Part shown: positions 36,101 to 46,191 of the stretch, one piece after another
Layout: the number at the start of each line of letters is the position of its first letter
How positions within the stretch are numbered: position 1 is the stretch's first letter
Assembly: GCA_009602725.1 (NCBI GenBank)
Contig: WELB01000006.1
Coordinates: 487,634 to 534,025, forward strand
Origin: Spirogloea muscicola
Lineage: Eukaryota; Streptophyta; Zygnematophyceae; Spirogloeales; Spirogloeaceae
DNA length: 46,392 nt
Direction: 5' to 3'
Translations under genes and position numbers: made by a program
Notes under the pieces: generated by a model
What the model was told of the DNA's origin: nothing
Database searches by the model: none
Seen by the model: only the letters and a program-made list of their open reading frames with translations

Positions 36101-39100
36101 CAATCAGCGGCGAAGACCTCATCCTCCTTCTCAAGGAACTCGACCAGGACAGGGTGGTCTCTCTGGGAGAGCAAGGGGTGGAGCTGGCCTTGAAGACAGT
36201 GAAGGAGGGTGCTTTGTCAGGCGTTCATCCAGTAGCTCACTCAGTAGGATGGCAGCAACTAAGAAGTTGGATTGGGTAAGTATCACATTTGAGCCCAAGG
36301 GTCTGGAACATGCTCAGTAGATGCACTTTCCCTCAGAAATGTCAATCATCTTATGTCTGATGCTCCTTTGGTAGCTTACTCTTATTTACAGCTGATTTCT
36401 TAGAGTTACCATACTGACTTGAATCGATTCAGTGAGACACTGACTGGGCGCATGGAGAAGGCATGGGGGCCCCTGCACAAGTACCGTGGCATTTGCACAG
36501 ATGCAGACGGGAAAAGTGTGGTCAGTGGTCTCCAGCTAGGAAACGTCTGGTATGTTTTTTGAAGGTCAAGCACTGCTGCTGCTATGCTGTCTTGTTTGCT
36601 TCTATCATCTGAAATAATGGGCTAGCTCGTTGGCAACACGATATCAAAGTACCGCTATCTCCCGTGGTCTCGCTGTTGGCCATATGCTAAGCTCACCTTC
36701 ACATGTCACCCTGTGGGAGCACAGTCTTATTCTGCACTATGAGTAGCACTGATACTGCTATATCAACATGACAGCGTTGATGGTGGTCGTGCTCAGGATT
36801 GGTGTGCAGCCGCTTCTGGGCCTTGAGGGCGACCCCATGCGTCTCCTATTTGAGAGAGACCTCACGCCACATCCACAGGCATGTAATCTGCTCTCTCAGA
36901 CATTACCCGAAGCAATCTACAGGAGCCTGTTGACAGACTGCAGCACAATCCCAAGTCCCAGTGCTCAGTATCGTGTGCCCTTCTCTGTGCAGTACGCAGC
37001 ATTCTACAAGTGGTTGCAGAATGAGTTCAGGGCAGACGCCCTGATACACTTTGGGATGCATGGGACTGTAGAATGGTTGCCAGGCTCCCCTCTGGGAAAT
37101 ACTGGCTACTCCTGGTCTGATGTTCTGATGGGCAACATTCCAAATTTGTAAGCAATGACACATCAAGCCAGACACAATTGGCCTTCCTTCCTTCAGCCTG
37201 GTCACAAGCTGCAGTACTTTGCCAAATGCTTGTGCCAAATACTTGGCACAAGCATTTGGTAAAGTATTCTATAGCTTGTTGTATCTTCATAGCTCCACCT
37301 TGACGTCCTTGGCATTGTTCTATGGCATGCTATTGTGGCCATAATGCGTCATGGCAATGATAGTATCTAGCTTTTGACAACTGCAGGTATGTCTACGCAG
37401 CAAACAACCCCTCAGAGTCCATTGTTGCAAAAAGGAGGGGTTATGGCACCATCATCTCATATAATGTTCCACCCTATGGGAGAGCTGGCCTTTACAAGGA
37501 GCTTGCCTCACTTCGTGAGCTGGTATGTGCAGCATCAGGCTTTGTGGTCTTTGGACTGATTCTCTGTGCAGTCGGCTGTGCTGACAATCAAGACCTGAAT
37601 TCTCGGCCACTTGCAGACTTTCTTGACTTGTTTGTGTGCATCTCATGTGTAAGAGAAGGTACACAATTACAGCACATATGCAGGCACCTCAAGGTAGCCC
37701 CTCGTGGTTGCATGCAGATAAGCGAGTCCCGCGAGGATCCAACCAAGAATGAGGCCTTAAAACCTGTCATCATCTCCACTCTCCTCTCATCTGGACTCCA
37801 GAGCGACTGCCCTTTCCGAGAAGCTTCATCAGCAGGAGGGCAGTCCTATATGCTGACAAACCCAGAGGAGGAGGTTGACACTACAGAGTTTGATGCATAC
37901 TTGGGCAGGCTTCAGAGCTACTTGGTACAGCAAGCTTGATAGACCTGTTCACAGGGGATTGCTAATAGTATGCTGTGACAAGAAGGACTAACTCTGTTTG
38001 TGCATGTTGTTGTACCCCACACAACCGCATTGTCTCGTTTGACCACCACTGTGTCATGTGCTAGCTGTGCAACTGCTGTTGTATTTCCATTGCATCAAGG
38101 CTCCTTTAATTTCGATTCCACTTCGATGGCATGCATATATATCATGTCGCACACTGCTCTTCTTTGTGCATAGGCTGTTATTGAGAGTCGTCTTTTCTCT
38201 GAAGGCCTTCATACCCTTGGTGAACCACCTTCTGAGGCGCAGGTAAATATCCAGACTACTATGGCTCATAACGTTCCATTGGCAGCTTACATCACTGTAG
38301 TTGCCACATGATTCAGGAGGTGAATTGTAAGCCGTGAATAAGCCATGAGCCCTGCAACACTGCATAAGTTGTTGTGCCTTAGGGGTCAAACAGTATGTGT
38401 TTCTTACGTGAGCAAATGGGTTACTGATGAATCAAGTGATTACCACCTGCTAAGCAAAGGTGACTAAAGATGACTATGTGGATTTTTGAATCTGCGGGCT
38501 CTGCCAGACGAGCCAGTACTTGAGTGCCTACTTTGGAGATGACATCCAGGAGGAAGTCGTAGAGGCGGTTTCCACTACTTCCGGGACCACAGCTGAGGTA
38601 ATATGTCAAGTGCTGATAGTGCATGTCACCTGCTCTGTTAGCTTGTTGTTGTTGGCACACTGGCAACGTTTGATGAGATTGACAATGTACAGTCCTTTAT
38701 GGGGTTCAACCTGCAGACAGATGTGCAAGATTTATATATTGTGCAAGATTTCATGCTGTGTGCACAAAATGTAGGTGAGGAGAAAGTTGGAAGAGCTCTT
38801 CCTCCAGAGCAATGACAGATATCAAATCCGAAGCGAAAGCTTAGACAAGAGGATGGAGGATGCGGTGATGATCAGGGATCTGCTGCAGCAGAATACGGAT
38901 GAGATGACAAACTTGATCAAAGGTCTCAATGGTAGGCTTTGTACACCAGCAACTTAAAGCAGTCCTCATACTCTTCTTTTTTTCTGGGCTGGCCTCTCAC
39001 AGCCGCCGCCCTCTCCTGGAAGCGTCCTTCTCTCAAACTTAGTCCTTTTCTGACTACACTCTGCTGCTTTGAAGTGTTCCATCAGTACTACTTGCTTTGT

Positions 39101-42100
39101 TGATCCGGTTGAAGAGGTCTTGCTTCTTTGTTCAAACAGAAAGATGTCTCTTGCTTCTTAGTTCTCACCGCTTTGTACTTCTGAGTCTTAAGTATCTATC
39201 TCTGTCCGTTTCCTAGGTGATTATGTGCCGTCAGCTGTGGGTGGGGACCTTCTCAGAGATGGACCAGGCGAGCACTCTCGCAATTGCAGCAGCTTTTCTG
39301 TTCAGCTTATCACCACAAACCCCCTGCACATGCATCCCTGAGAAGCACCGTACATGCAAGTATTAGTCAATAAGCTAGAGGTTTGAGCTCAGATGAGGAT
39401 TAGTGGTGTCGTTGCTGGCAGGTGTACTGCCAACTGGTCGAAACATCCATGCCCTTGACCCATACCGAATGCCTTCAGCAGGTAGTCTACCATGCCATGT
39501 ACTTCGCTCTTCCTGTTAGGATGTGTCAATTGTTTGACTCTGCACCGCTGTGCCCTTGACAGTCACCGGCTCTTAACATACTGCAATAAGACAGAGGTTT
39601 ACGCTTGTTGACGTTGCAATAGCAGACATGCATTGTGATTTATCAGAGTATGTCACCGGCCTTATCAGCGGCCTCATACATCGAGAAGTCACATGCATGT
39701 CCTTTTTGCAAGTCTGACCCTGTCCTGTGAGCTTTGCCTGGGCTCCTTATTGCGCGTGGCCTTGCCAGCTGCCTGGGAAAGGGGATGTGCCTTGGCAAGC
39801 AACATCATAGATCAGCACAGAGAGCAGAATGGCGGACAGTATCCAGAAACAATAGCAGTCATGCTCTGGGGCTTGGATGCCATCAAAGTAAGGGCCAGAG
39901 CTCTTTGCAGTCTGTTGTTGTCCAATATTTTCTGCAGAAAAGTGCCATGTAAGCAAGGAGCATTGGGGCCAACTAAGACGAGCCTCAGAATATGTGCAAT
40001 TTTGATGTTCAAGTTGGGTTAGCTCCATGCAGTATATGGTAGTCGTCCCTTGTCATTAGTGTCATCCACCAGAGGCAGGTACTTAAAGCTCATACTGTGT
40101 GACTCGTTCATGCTGGCAGACAAGAGGCGAGTCTGTTGCCATTGCCTTGGCATTGGTGGGAGCTTACCCTGTCAGAGAGGTCAGTTTGCAGGCAGCATGT
40201 CCCTGAAGGTGACACCATCTCTAGTACGACTGACTGAGCAGAGTTGTGGAAGGCACAGTACATCTTGGATTGCATCAGGAGGCTCCTTGCTTTTGCTGTG
40301 ACAAGATGCTGAACAGTTGCATGCTGTCAAATGAGCAGGGCACAGGCAGAGTAGTGAGGTTTGCGCTTACGCCACTGGAGGAGTTGAAAAGGCCTCGTGT
40401 TGACGTCCTTGCTAACATGTCTGGCATCTTTCGGGACAGGTATCACATTCACCTTCATTTACTGTTTCCAGCATCCCTCTTGTCCTTCTTTGGAAGCTTT
40501 TCAATATATTGTCTTGAATGTGTGCAAAGGGCATGAATGGTGCACCTGTACTGCTCAATCGATCTCAGGGCTTTCGAGTCATCAGAGCCTGCATGTAATT
40601 GTTTTGTGCTAGCTGTGCAGCTTTGCCAATGTAGTTGAGTTGCTGGATGATCTCTTCCAGCGGGCGGGCGAGGCAGATGAGCCTTCTGAGATGAATTTTG
40701 TACGAAAGCACTCCTTAGCGCTTAAGGTATCCTTTGGTTCCTGGTCTGTTCCTCAACACGTTGAAGCTCCTGCTGGTGTATGCGATGATTCCAAGGAGAT
40801 CTGACTTGGCAGTCTTGGTCTGGAGAACTGTCATTCTCATGCAATTTTCCGCATGCTTGTGATACATGAGAAGACATGGTGTCAAGCATGGTTCTGGTTC
40901 TTGAGAGCATGCCAGTTGTTGCCGTGGTCTGTAAAATCTTGAGCTCAAAGCATTTCTTATTCTCTCCCCCTCCCAATGTCAGGCGCAGGGTGTTGAGGTT
41001 CCAACGGCTCGTATATTCTCCAATCCGGCTGGTGACTATGGTTCGATGGTGAATGAGAGAGTTGGAGCTGCAGACTGGTGAGCCGCTTGTCTTGTGGTGT
41101 CCACTGTAGCTCAACAAAGCAGGGCCAGCAATCAGTGCACTTCATGCAGGAGACAAGTATTTTTTACAAGACCAAACATTTTAGCTTTTACTGCACAGGG
41201 AAAGCGGAGCCGAGCTTGGTGAGACTTGGCAGTCACGAAATAGCTTCAGCTATGGCAGGGGGGATCGAGGCACTGCCCGACCAGAGGTTAGTCACAATAA
41301 GCGTTGAATTACGAATCAGATATTGATATCTTCCATCAGGTGACATCAGGTGACTCACTGATTGCATGTTGCTTTCTGCTTCCAGATTACTAATTTTGCT
41401 TTTTCTGGTATATGTTCACTCCTGACGCACTGTCTGCCCATGTGATCTTCCAGGTTCTCCAAGAACTCCTCAGAACAACGGATCGAATTGTACAGGAGAT
41501 CGACAGCGTCGAATACGGCCTGACTGACATACAGGTGAGCTAAACTGATTAGCTTCATTGCAAAACACAAGCTGGCAGGATAGAGCAAGGTGATCGAAGT
41601 TCTAATGAGCATTGAGAATCTTGTTTGTGTGATAATCAATCAGCAGCAAGCGCTTTCCTCGTGGATTGGGATGATGTTCTGCTGAAGTAGACTCAATTAT
41701 ATCCTCATCATTTGCTTGGGACAGGAGTACTATGCAAATACTGGGGCAATGAAGAGTGCAGCAGAGACAGCTCGCTCAGGAAGAGAGGTGCAGTACATTG
41801 CCTGGTCAACTGCCTCGCAACTGTCTTTTGCGTGACAGCTGCGGGTGCCTTGTATGGCAACGGATGTGCTGTGCATACCAAGTCACTGCATATTGTTGTG
41901 CATGATGTGACAGGTGTCTTGCAGTGTTGTCGAGACTTATGGAAAGGACCTTATGCCTCGTGACTTGAAGTCCACTCTCAAGATTGAGTATCGATCCAAG
42001 GTAACAACGGCGTAGCAATGCGCGAAGCTTACAGCTTCAGGAAGAAGAGCTTGCGAGATTGCATTGCACTAATTTGACCTGCTGCTATTGGATGCTTAGC

Positions 42101-43121
42101 AGCATTGAGTGTATTCGTGTGCACTGACATGGTACCGTCTGAGCCTCACATCCAGACATGTACGTCTACCTATGCTGCCAGCAACCACAAGCATCTTGGC
42201 TCTGGAATCTAACATTTCTGCCTCACTTGTCAGCTTCTAAATCCGAAGTGGGCAGAGAAGATGGCTGCAGCTGGCTCAGGTGGTGCTTATGAGATTTCTC
42301 AGGTGCTTCTCTGTACTGGGAGAGTGCACCAATAGCACATCAACAGTTGATGAGCCTTGATGAGCCAGCTAAGGCAGATTAATGTTCTGTCGATCCATGG
42401 GGTACACTAGATGGTTTGCTACACAGAAGAATTTGAGCACATGCCAACATGTGGCATAAGTCCAGCCATACGATGCGCATGTTTGCTGAGTGGAGGATTC
42501 AACCACGCAGTTCACAAGCATCTGCTGCTTATCTCTCCAGAGAATGACTGCGCTGCTTGGCTGGGGAGGGACTGCAAATTTTAGGGAGGATTGGGTCTAC
42601 AACCAGGTTTGGCTGTCCTCTCGTGCTGGTATGATCTGCTCGTGATCTCTTGCTGCTGGCTACAACATGCAGACATTTTGGGCTAGAGCATAGAAAGTGA
42701 GATGGAATCCTCACTGCGCTGACAGGCCTCAGAGACCTACACGTTGGATGACAAGATGGCTGCTCAGCTTAGGAAGAACAACCCTCAGGTATGCCTCTGA
42801 CATGGTAGAACTAGCTTAAGTTGGGCATGCATAAGGAATGGTTCGCTGCTCTTGCAAGCTCTGCAGTTGTCGACTTTGGAGGTATAGATTCCTCCTGAGT
42901 GTCAGCGCCTCTGAAATGGGGTTACCGGTCAGTATTCTTTATTCATTGTTACCACCCATTCATTACACGGCCTGCAGGCATTTCAAAACATCGTGAAGAG
43001 GATGTTGGAGGCAGCTGGCCGTGGCCTGTGGGAGAACCCGGACCCTTCCACACTTGAGAGGTTGCGAAATCTCTATGCTGAAGTGGACGAGGAGCTAGAG
43101 GGAGTAAAGCAACTTGCCTAG
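30114..43121 (+). CDS. CHLH2: Magnesium chelatase subunit H, BchH-like (CHLH2 type)
   Basis: The large porphyrin-binding subunit of Mg-chelatase, which inserts Mg2+ into protoporphyrin IX with CHLI and CHLD in the plastid. 42 exons join without a phase break to 1585 aa. The start (MAAAAAAAPAASGCG) suits a transit peptide. Exons 1-4 (30114-30405, 30608-30880, 31206-31285, 31530-31583) give a 233-residue extension with a coiled coil. The BchH-like body starts in exon 5 (31737-31935, SIVLISGFESF) and shows HIPVRLCFESSLELMS (32787-32878), FPLVGGPAG (34772-34827), LYALPELDGAI (34972-35166), LYGFPPGVGATGTAALLNVP (35775-35887), IGVQPLLGLEGDPMRLLFER (36797-36878), HFGMHGTVEWLPGSPLGNTG (36993-37147), YAANNPSESIVAKRRGYG (37387-37522), LPTGRNIHALDPYRMPS (39422-39481), WGLDAIK (39769-39887), IDSVEYGLTDIQ (41454-41534), LNPKWAEKM (42234-42302) and LEAAGRGLWEN (42978-43121, stop). 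GTVEWLPGSPLGN is BchH/CHLH2 type; plant CHLH1 differs there. Introns after 36878 and 39267 use GC donors. Confidence 0.93.
36005..36058. repeat. Two-copy tandem repeat, period 27, in a CHLH2 intron
   Basis: The unit TGTCGCTCGTTGATGTACAA occurs twice with one T/G difference, in the intron 35888-36074. Confidence 0.8.
36879..36992 (+). other. In-frame GC-AG intron of CHLH2
   Basis: The upstream exon ends ...LTPHPQ with CACAG followed by GCATGT; no GT donor is available. The next exon starts YAAFYKWLQ after a CTGTGCAG acceptor. The 114 intervening bases are 38 codons with no stop, so retention would add 38 residues. BchH-type proteins run directly from PHPQ to YAAFYKWLQ, which supports splicing. 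Confidence 0.75.
37213..37268. repeat. Hairpin: 26-bp stem with a 4-base loop in a CHLH2 intron
   Basis: Left arm 37213-37238 and right arm 37243-37268 pair along their whole length; as transcribed there are two G-U pairs and the rest are Watson-Crick. The loop is ATAC. It lies in the intron 37148-37386. Confidence 0.9.
38974..39032 (+). repeat. Fold-back repeat inserted in a CHLH2 intron
   Basis: A T-rich run, then GGGCTGGCCTCTCACAGCC, then GCCGCCCTCTCCTGGAAGCG, the same phrase as at 15584-15635 and 43915-43960. It lies in the intron 38932-39216, on the sense strand of the gene. Confidence 0.7.
39268..39421 (+). other. Second GC-AG intron of CHLH2
   Basis: The exon ends GATGGACCAG and the intron starts GCGAGC; no GT donor fits nearby. 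Joining after CCA G to GTGTACTGCC restores DGPGVLPTGRN, the expected BchH order, in phase 1. Confidence 0.75.
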
Positions 43122-43914
43122 TATTCACCATCGTGAGGCAGAATACCTGCGTCCTCCCAACTGCTTGACATTGTTGAGTCCCAGGCTTTTGACTGGAGAG
43201 GCCCGTCAAGTCAACTGCCTTCGTGGGGCACAGCTGCGAAGTGCTAATAGAATCAGGACCTCAAGCAGCCCCTTGACGGGCTACCATATGCCACTCAAGG
43301 ATGGAGCTGCTGTGTAAACGGCGGATGCAGTCAAAGGGGTTGCGCAGAGGAGTGCACCTCCTTGCTACTTCAAAGTGGGTGCCACACAGTAGGTGCCACT
43401 CAGAGAATCAGCTGTGGTGGCAGGACCGTGTAGCGCTGCAGCAGCTACACCATGGTGGGCTTGGGTGGTTGCCACGAGAGGGTGAGCAGACTTGGCTGCA
43501 AGAGCGGGCGTTGTAAGGTGGCTGTGGAAGCCAGCCAAGTGCGCACGCCCACCGGGGAAGTGCTCCCACAAGAGCGGAGGCTGTGATGGCAGCCACCGCT
43601 CGAGAAGGTAGACAGCAGGGAAGAGGTCGGGACTGCAGACGACAGGGCCATCGGGGCCTGCATAGACGGGGCGTGTAGGGGCGCGCAGCAAGAGATGGTG
43701 GTCGTCGATACCGGACGTGGTTGCGGAGGCCAGCGGTGTGGGCAAGGTGGTGGGGGCGGAGGCTGTGCCGGCGCCGCTGCTGAAAGCTCTGGGCGTGGAT
43801 GGGCCCTCCCGCTCACACAGCGCTGCTCAGCTTGAGTAGCCGGAGCGAGGCAGAATAATGCGGCTGCTACTAGCATTGAGAGAAAGTGGCTCTCCCAAAG
43901 TGGCTCTCGTGTCT

Positions 43915-44112
43915 GAACTGGCCTCTCACAGCCACCGCCCTCCCCTGGACGCGTCCTTCTTCCCAAAGGGGGCGGGGCTTTGTACTTGTACAGGCCCCTT
44001 CGTAGCTGCTTAGCGCTTTTTAGGCCCCTCCGTCATTTGGCCCCTTCGAACCTTTGTCAATGCTTTTCGGGCTGGCTTTTCACTGCCCTTGCCCCTATTG
44101 GGAGTGCCACTT
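43915..44112 (+). repeat. Fold-back unit followed by a retrotransposon 3' tail
   Basis: The first unit reads CTGGCCTCTCACAGCCACCG then CCCTCCCCTGGACGCGTCC. The second begins near 43990 with GCCCCTTCGTAGCTGCTTAG, then CCCCTTCGAACCTTTGTCAA and GGGCTGGCTTTTCACTGCCC, matching the 29671-29850 tail with many small changes. Confidence 0.6.
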
Positions 44113-44593
44113 CGTCTTTGTACAGCCAGCCCGTAAGCAGTTGACGAGGTCCGAAGTGGCAGAAGAAGCGCGCGGCTGTAAAGGAGCGGCCGTGATAACC
44201 AGCCAGGTGCATGCCAAAGAATGTAGATGACTATTGTAACGGAGCCTAGAAGAGCAGAAAGGAAAGGCGGGGAGCGGGCCGCAGGAGTTGGCCCGTGGCA
44301 GCCCCACGCCCACGCGACCCAAGGGAAGGCACGCGATAAGGTGCACGTGACTGCCGCCCAGGCGAAGGTTCGAGGCGCCGGCTGTCAGATCTGCCGTGCC
44401 GGGACGGATCCTCCCTCGGGCGGAGCCTCCCCCAGCGTCCGTACAAGAGGCTTGGTCAACGGCGACCTGCCGCCCCGCGCCTGTCGCCGCGCCGACGCTG
44501 GCGTGTCGGCTTGCGGGCCAGGGGCCCCCGCTCGTGCGAGCGCCGGGAGCGTATCGCCGGGGGGATGCCGTTGGGCCCCGCGGGTCGGCTACT

Positions 44594-44713
44594 CCGGACC
44601 TTGTCAATTCTTCTCGGACTGAGCTGTTCACAGCCCTCGCGCCTTTGGAAGAAGCTTCCCCCAACGAGGGCGGGGGCTGTGAGCAGCCAGCGCGGAAAGT
44701 TGACAAGGTCCGG
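44594..44713. repeat. Inverted repeat element of about 120 bp
   Basis: It starts CCGGACCTTGTCAATTC and ends with the inverse, GTTGACAAGGTCCGG. Inner parts pair imperfectly (ACAGCCCTCGC against GCGGGGGCTGT). The arms are related to the dispersed fold-back repeat, so this may be two opposed copies or a small fold-back transposon. Confidence 0.6.
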
Positions 44714-45045
44714 CAGGGGCCGAGGAAGGGCTCACTTTACTCCTTATTGCCCTACCAAACGCTTTCGGACTCCGAGGCCCGGCACCCACTCCGCTCGCTT
44801 ACCTCCCGCAGCCCCTCCGCCTACCCCGTTCCCCCCAAACCCCCCACCAGCCTCCCGGCCCTCGCTGCCCGTTCCCAGCCACGCTGCCGGCGCCGGCCTG
44901 TCCCAGCCTGCGGCAAACTCTCCAGGCGGGGGCTATCCCTGCCCCGAGCCCAGTGCCCAGTTGCCCAGTCGCCCAGCCGCACCCGCACCTCGGCCGCAGC
45001 CTTGCCTCTTCGGCCCTCCTAGGCCTCCCTCATCTGCCGCTCGCC

Positions 45046-46191
45046 ATGGCTCGCCACGCCGTCGCGCTCCTCGTGCTCGCTGCCTTGGCCGCCTTTGGCG
45101 CCGGCACCGCAGGTCAGCCTTTCCGCATGCAGTCTCGCAGGGTTGCTCTGGTGGCCCTCTGCTCTTCCCTTGCTTGCTGCTGTCGCGACTATGTAAGCAC
45201 ATCTGTCTTACATCTGACAGTGGGAGCTCTCTGTCTGTGCCTTGCGCTCGTCTTCCAGATGCTCAAGCCACTATCCAGTGGAAGTTGGGCCTCAGCAAGA
45301 CAGACTTCAGCAGAACGATCAAGGCTGGACAGAGCGTCACCTGGGTGTGGGCGGATAATAATCCACATGCTATCCAAGGTAGTCCAAACAATCCGACTGA
45401 GCACTTCTCGCTTCTTAGTTGGTAGACGTTGGTAGCCGTTGCCAAGAGTTTTGTAACAACAGAGAGAAGCCGGGAGGTGCGCATGAAAGGAGAAGGGGGT
45501 GAAGCGAGCGACTACGAATGTTATACCAAACAGAGAACCATGTGAATCATGTGAGACTAAGAAGGGTTCTGACGAGGAGTATGCACGGTCCAAACGGACA
45601 GCCAACACATGGTTTGCAGAGGTCGTGCCTCTCTTGACTCCACTCTCCTGTCCCTCCAGATTTGTCTCGCAAGCAGAGCTACACAGGTGCCGGAGGAGGA
45701 TCAAATTTTGTCATCAAGTCTGGCTTCAAGTATACACATGTGTTCAAGACTGCTGGCTCTTACCCGTACCAATGCTACATCCACACGACTAAAATGACAG
45801 GCGTCATCACTGTCTCCGGTACATTGCCTCTGACCTTTGCTACTCGAAGTTAGTCAGTAAATTTAGCCCTTTCTCTTGCCATGGCACAGATTTCAGTGAG
45901 AGACAACCTGATAACTGTGTATCCTTGCTTATTGGGCTGCCTTCACTTGTACAATAGCATGTGCCACAGTGCATGTGGGAGTCGACCAGTGCTCAGAGCA
46001 CGTTGTGATGTGTAAGATGCATTCAGCTTCAGTTTGACTGGCCCCACTAAAACAATTCATATTGCCCTTCAACAGGTGTAGCATCCAAGAAGAGCCCACC
46101 ACCAAAGAAGGGGGTGAAAACGCCTCCAAAAAAGTCCCCTTCTAAGAAGCCCCCTCCAAGAAAGGGCAAGAAGGGGACCAAGCACTTGTAG
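45046..46191 (+). CDS. Secreted cupredoxin (plastocyanin-like) with a Lys/Pro-rich tail
   Basis: A small blue-copper-fold protein. Four exons join in phase to 153 aa: 45046-45112, 45259-45378, 45660-45818, 46076-46191. Residues 1-22 (ARHAVALLVLAALAAFGAG) are a clear signal peptide, so the mature protein enters the secretory pathway or, less likely, a thylakoid lumen. The core shows WKLGLSKTDFSRTIKAGQSV, then NNPHAI with the first copper His, then AGSYPYQCYIHTTKMTGVIT with Cys, His and Met in a C-x2-H-x3-M spacing, which completes a type 1 copper site. The last exon encodes a 38-residue tail of Lys, Pro and Ser (KKSPPPKKGVKTPPKK), extensin-like and very basic. An electron carrier or copper protein at the cell surface or wall is plausible. 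It is not the photosynthetic plastocyanin, whose sequence and leader differ. The final exon boundary is supported by phase. Confidence 0.85.

Larger units (their letters stand above)
43122..45045. other. Repeat-rich intergenic region between CHLH2 and the cupredoxin gene
   Basis: A TGTAA near 43313 may be the CHLH2 polyadenylation signal. 43400-43850 is GC-rich with minus-strand open frames rich in Pro and Ala that I do not trust. Repeat copies follow at 43915-43960 (fold-back unit) and 43990-44112 (retrotransposon tail), then a 120-bp inverted repeat at 44594-44713. 44750-45040 is C-rich and is the likely cupredoxin promoter and 5' UTR. Confidence 0.45.

Noticed and set aside
36768-37151. 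Continuous open frame taken as one CHLH2 exon
   Set aside because: It contains 38 residues absent from BchH-type proteins, bordered by a GC donor and a good acceptor. I treat it as an intron that could be retained and report it as a finding.
43365-43966. Minus-strand open frames with a signal-like start and poly-Pro
   Set aside because: The frames compete with each other, have no homology I recognise and are GC-biased. Some phrases resemble the 1000-1200 region, so a decayed repeat is more likely.
44511-45425. 304-codon plus-strand open frame over the cupredoxin start
   Set aside because: It overlaps the signal-peptide exon in another frame and reads through its first intron. The spliced four-exon cupredoxin has domain and phase support.
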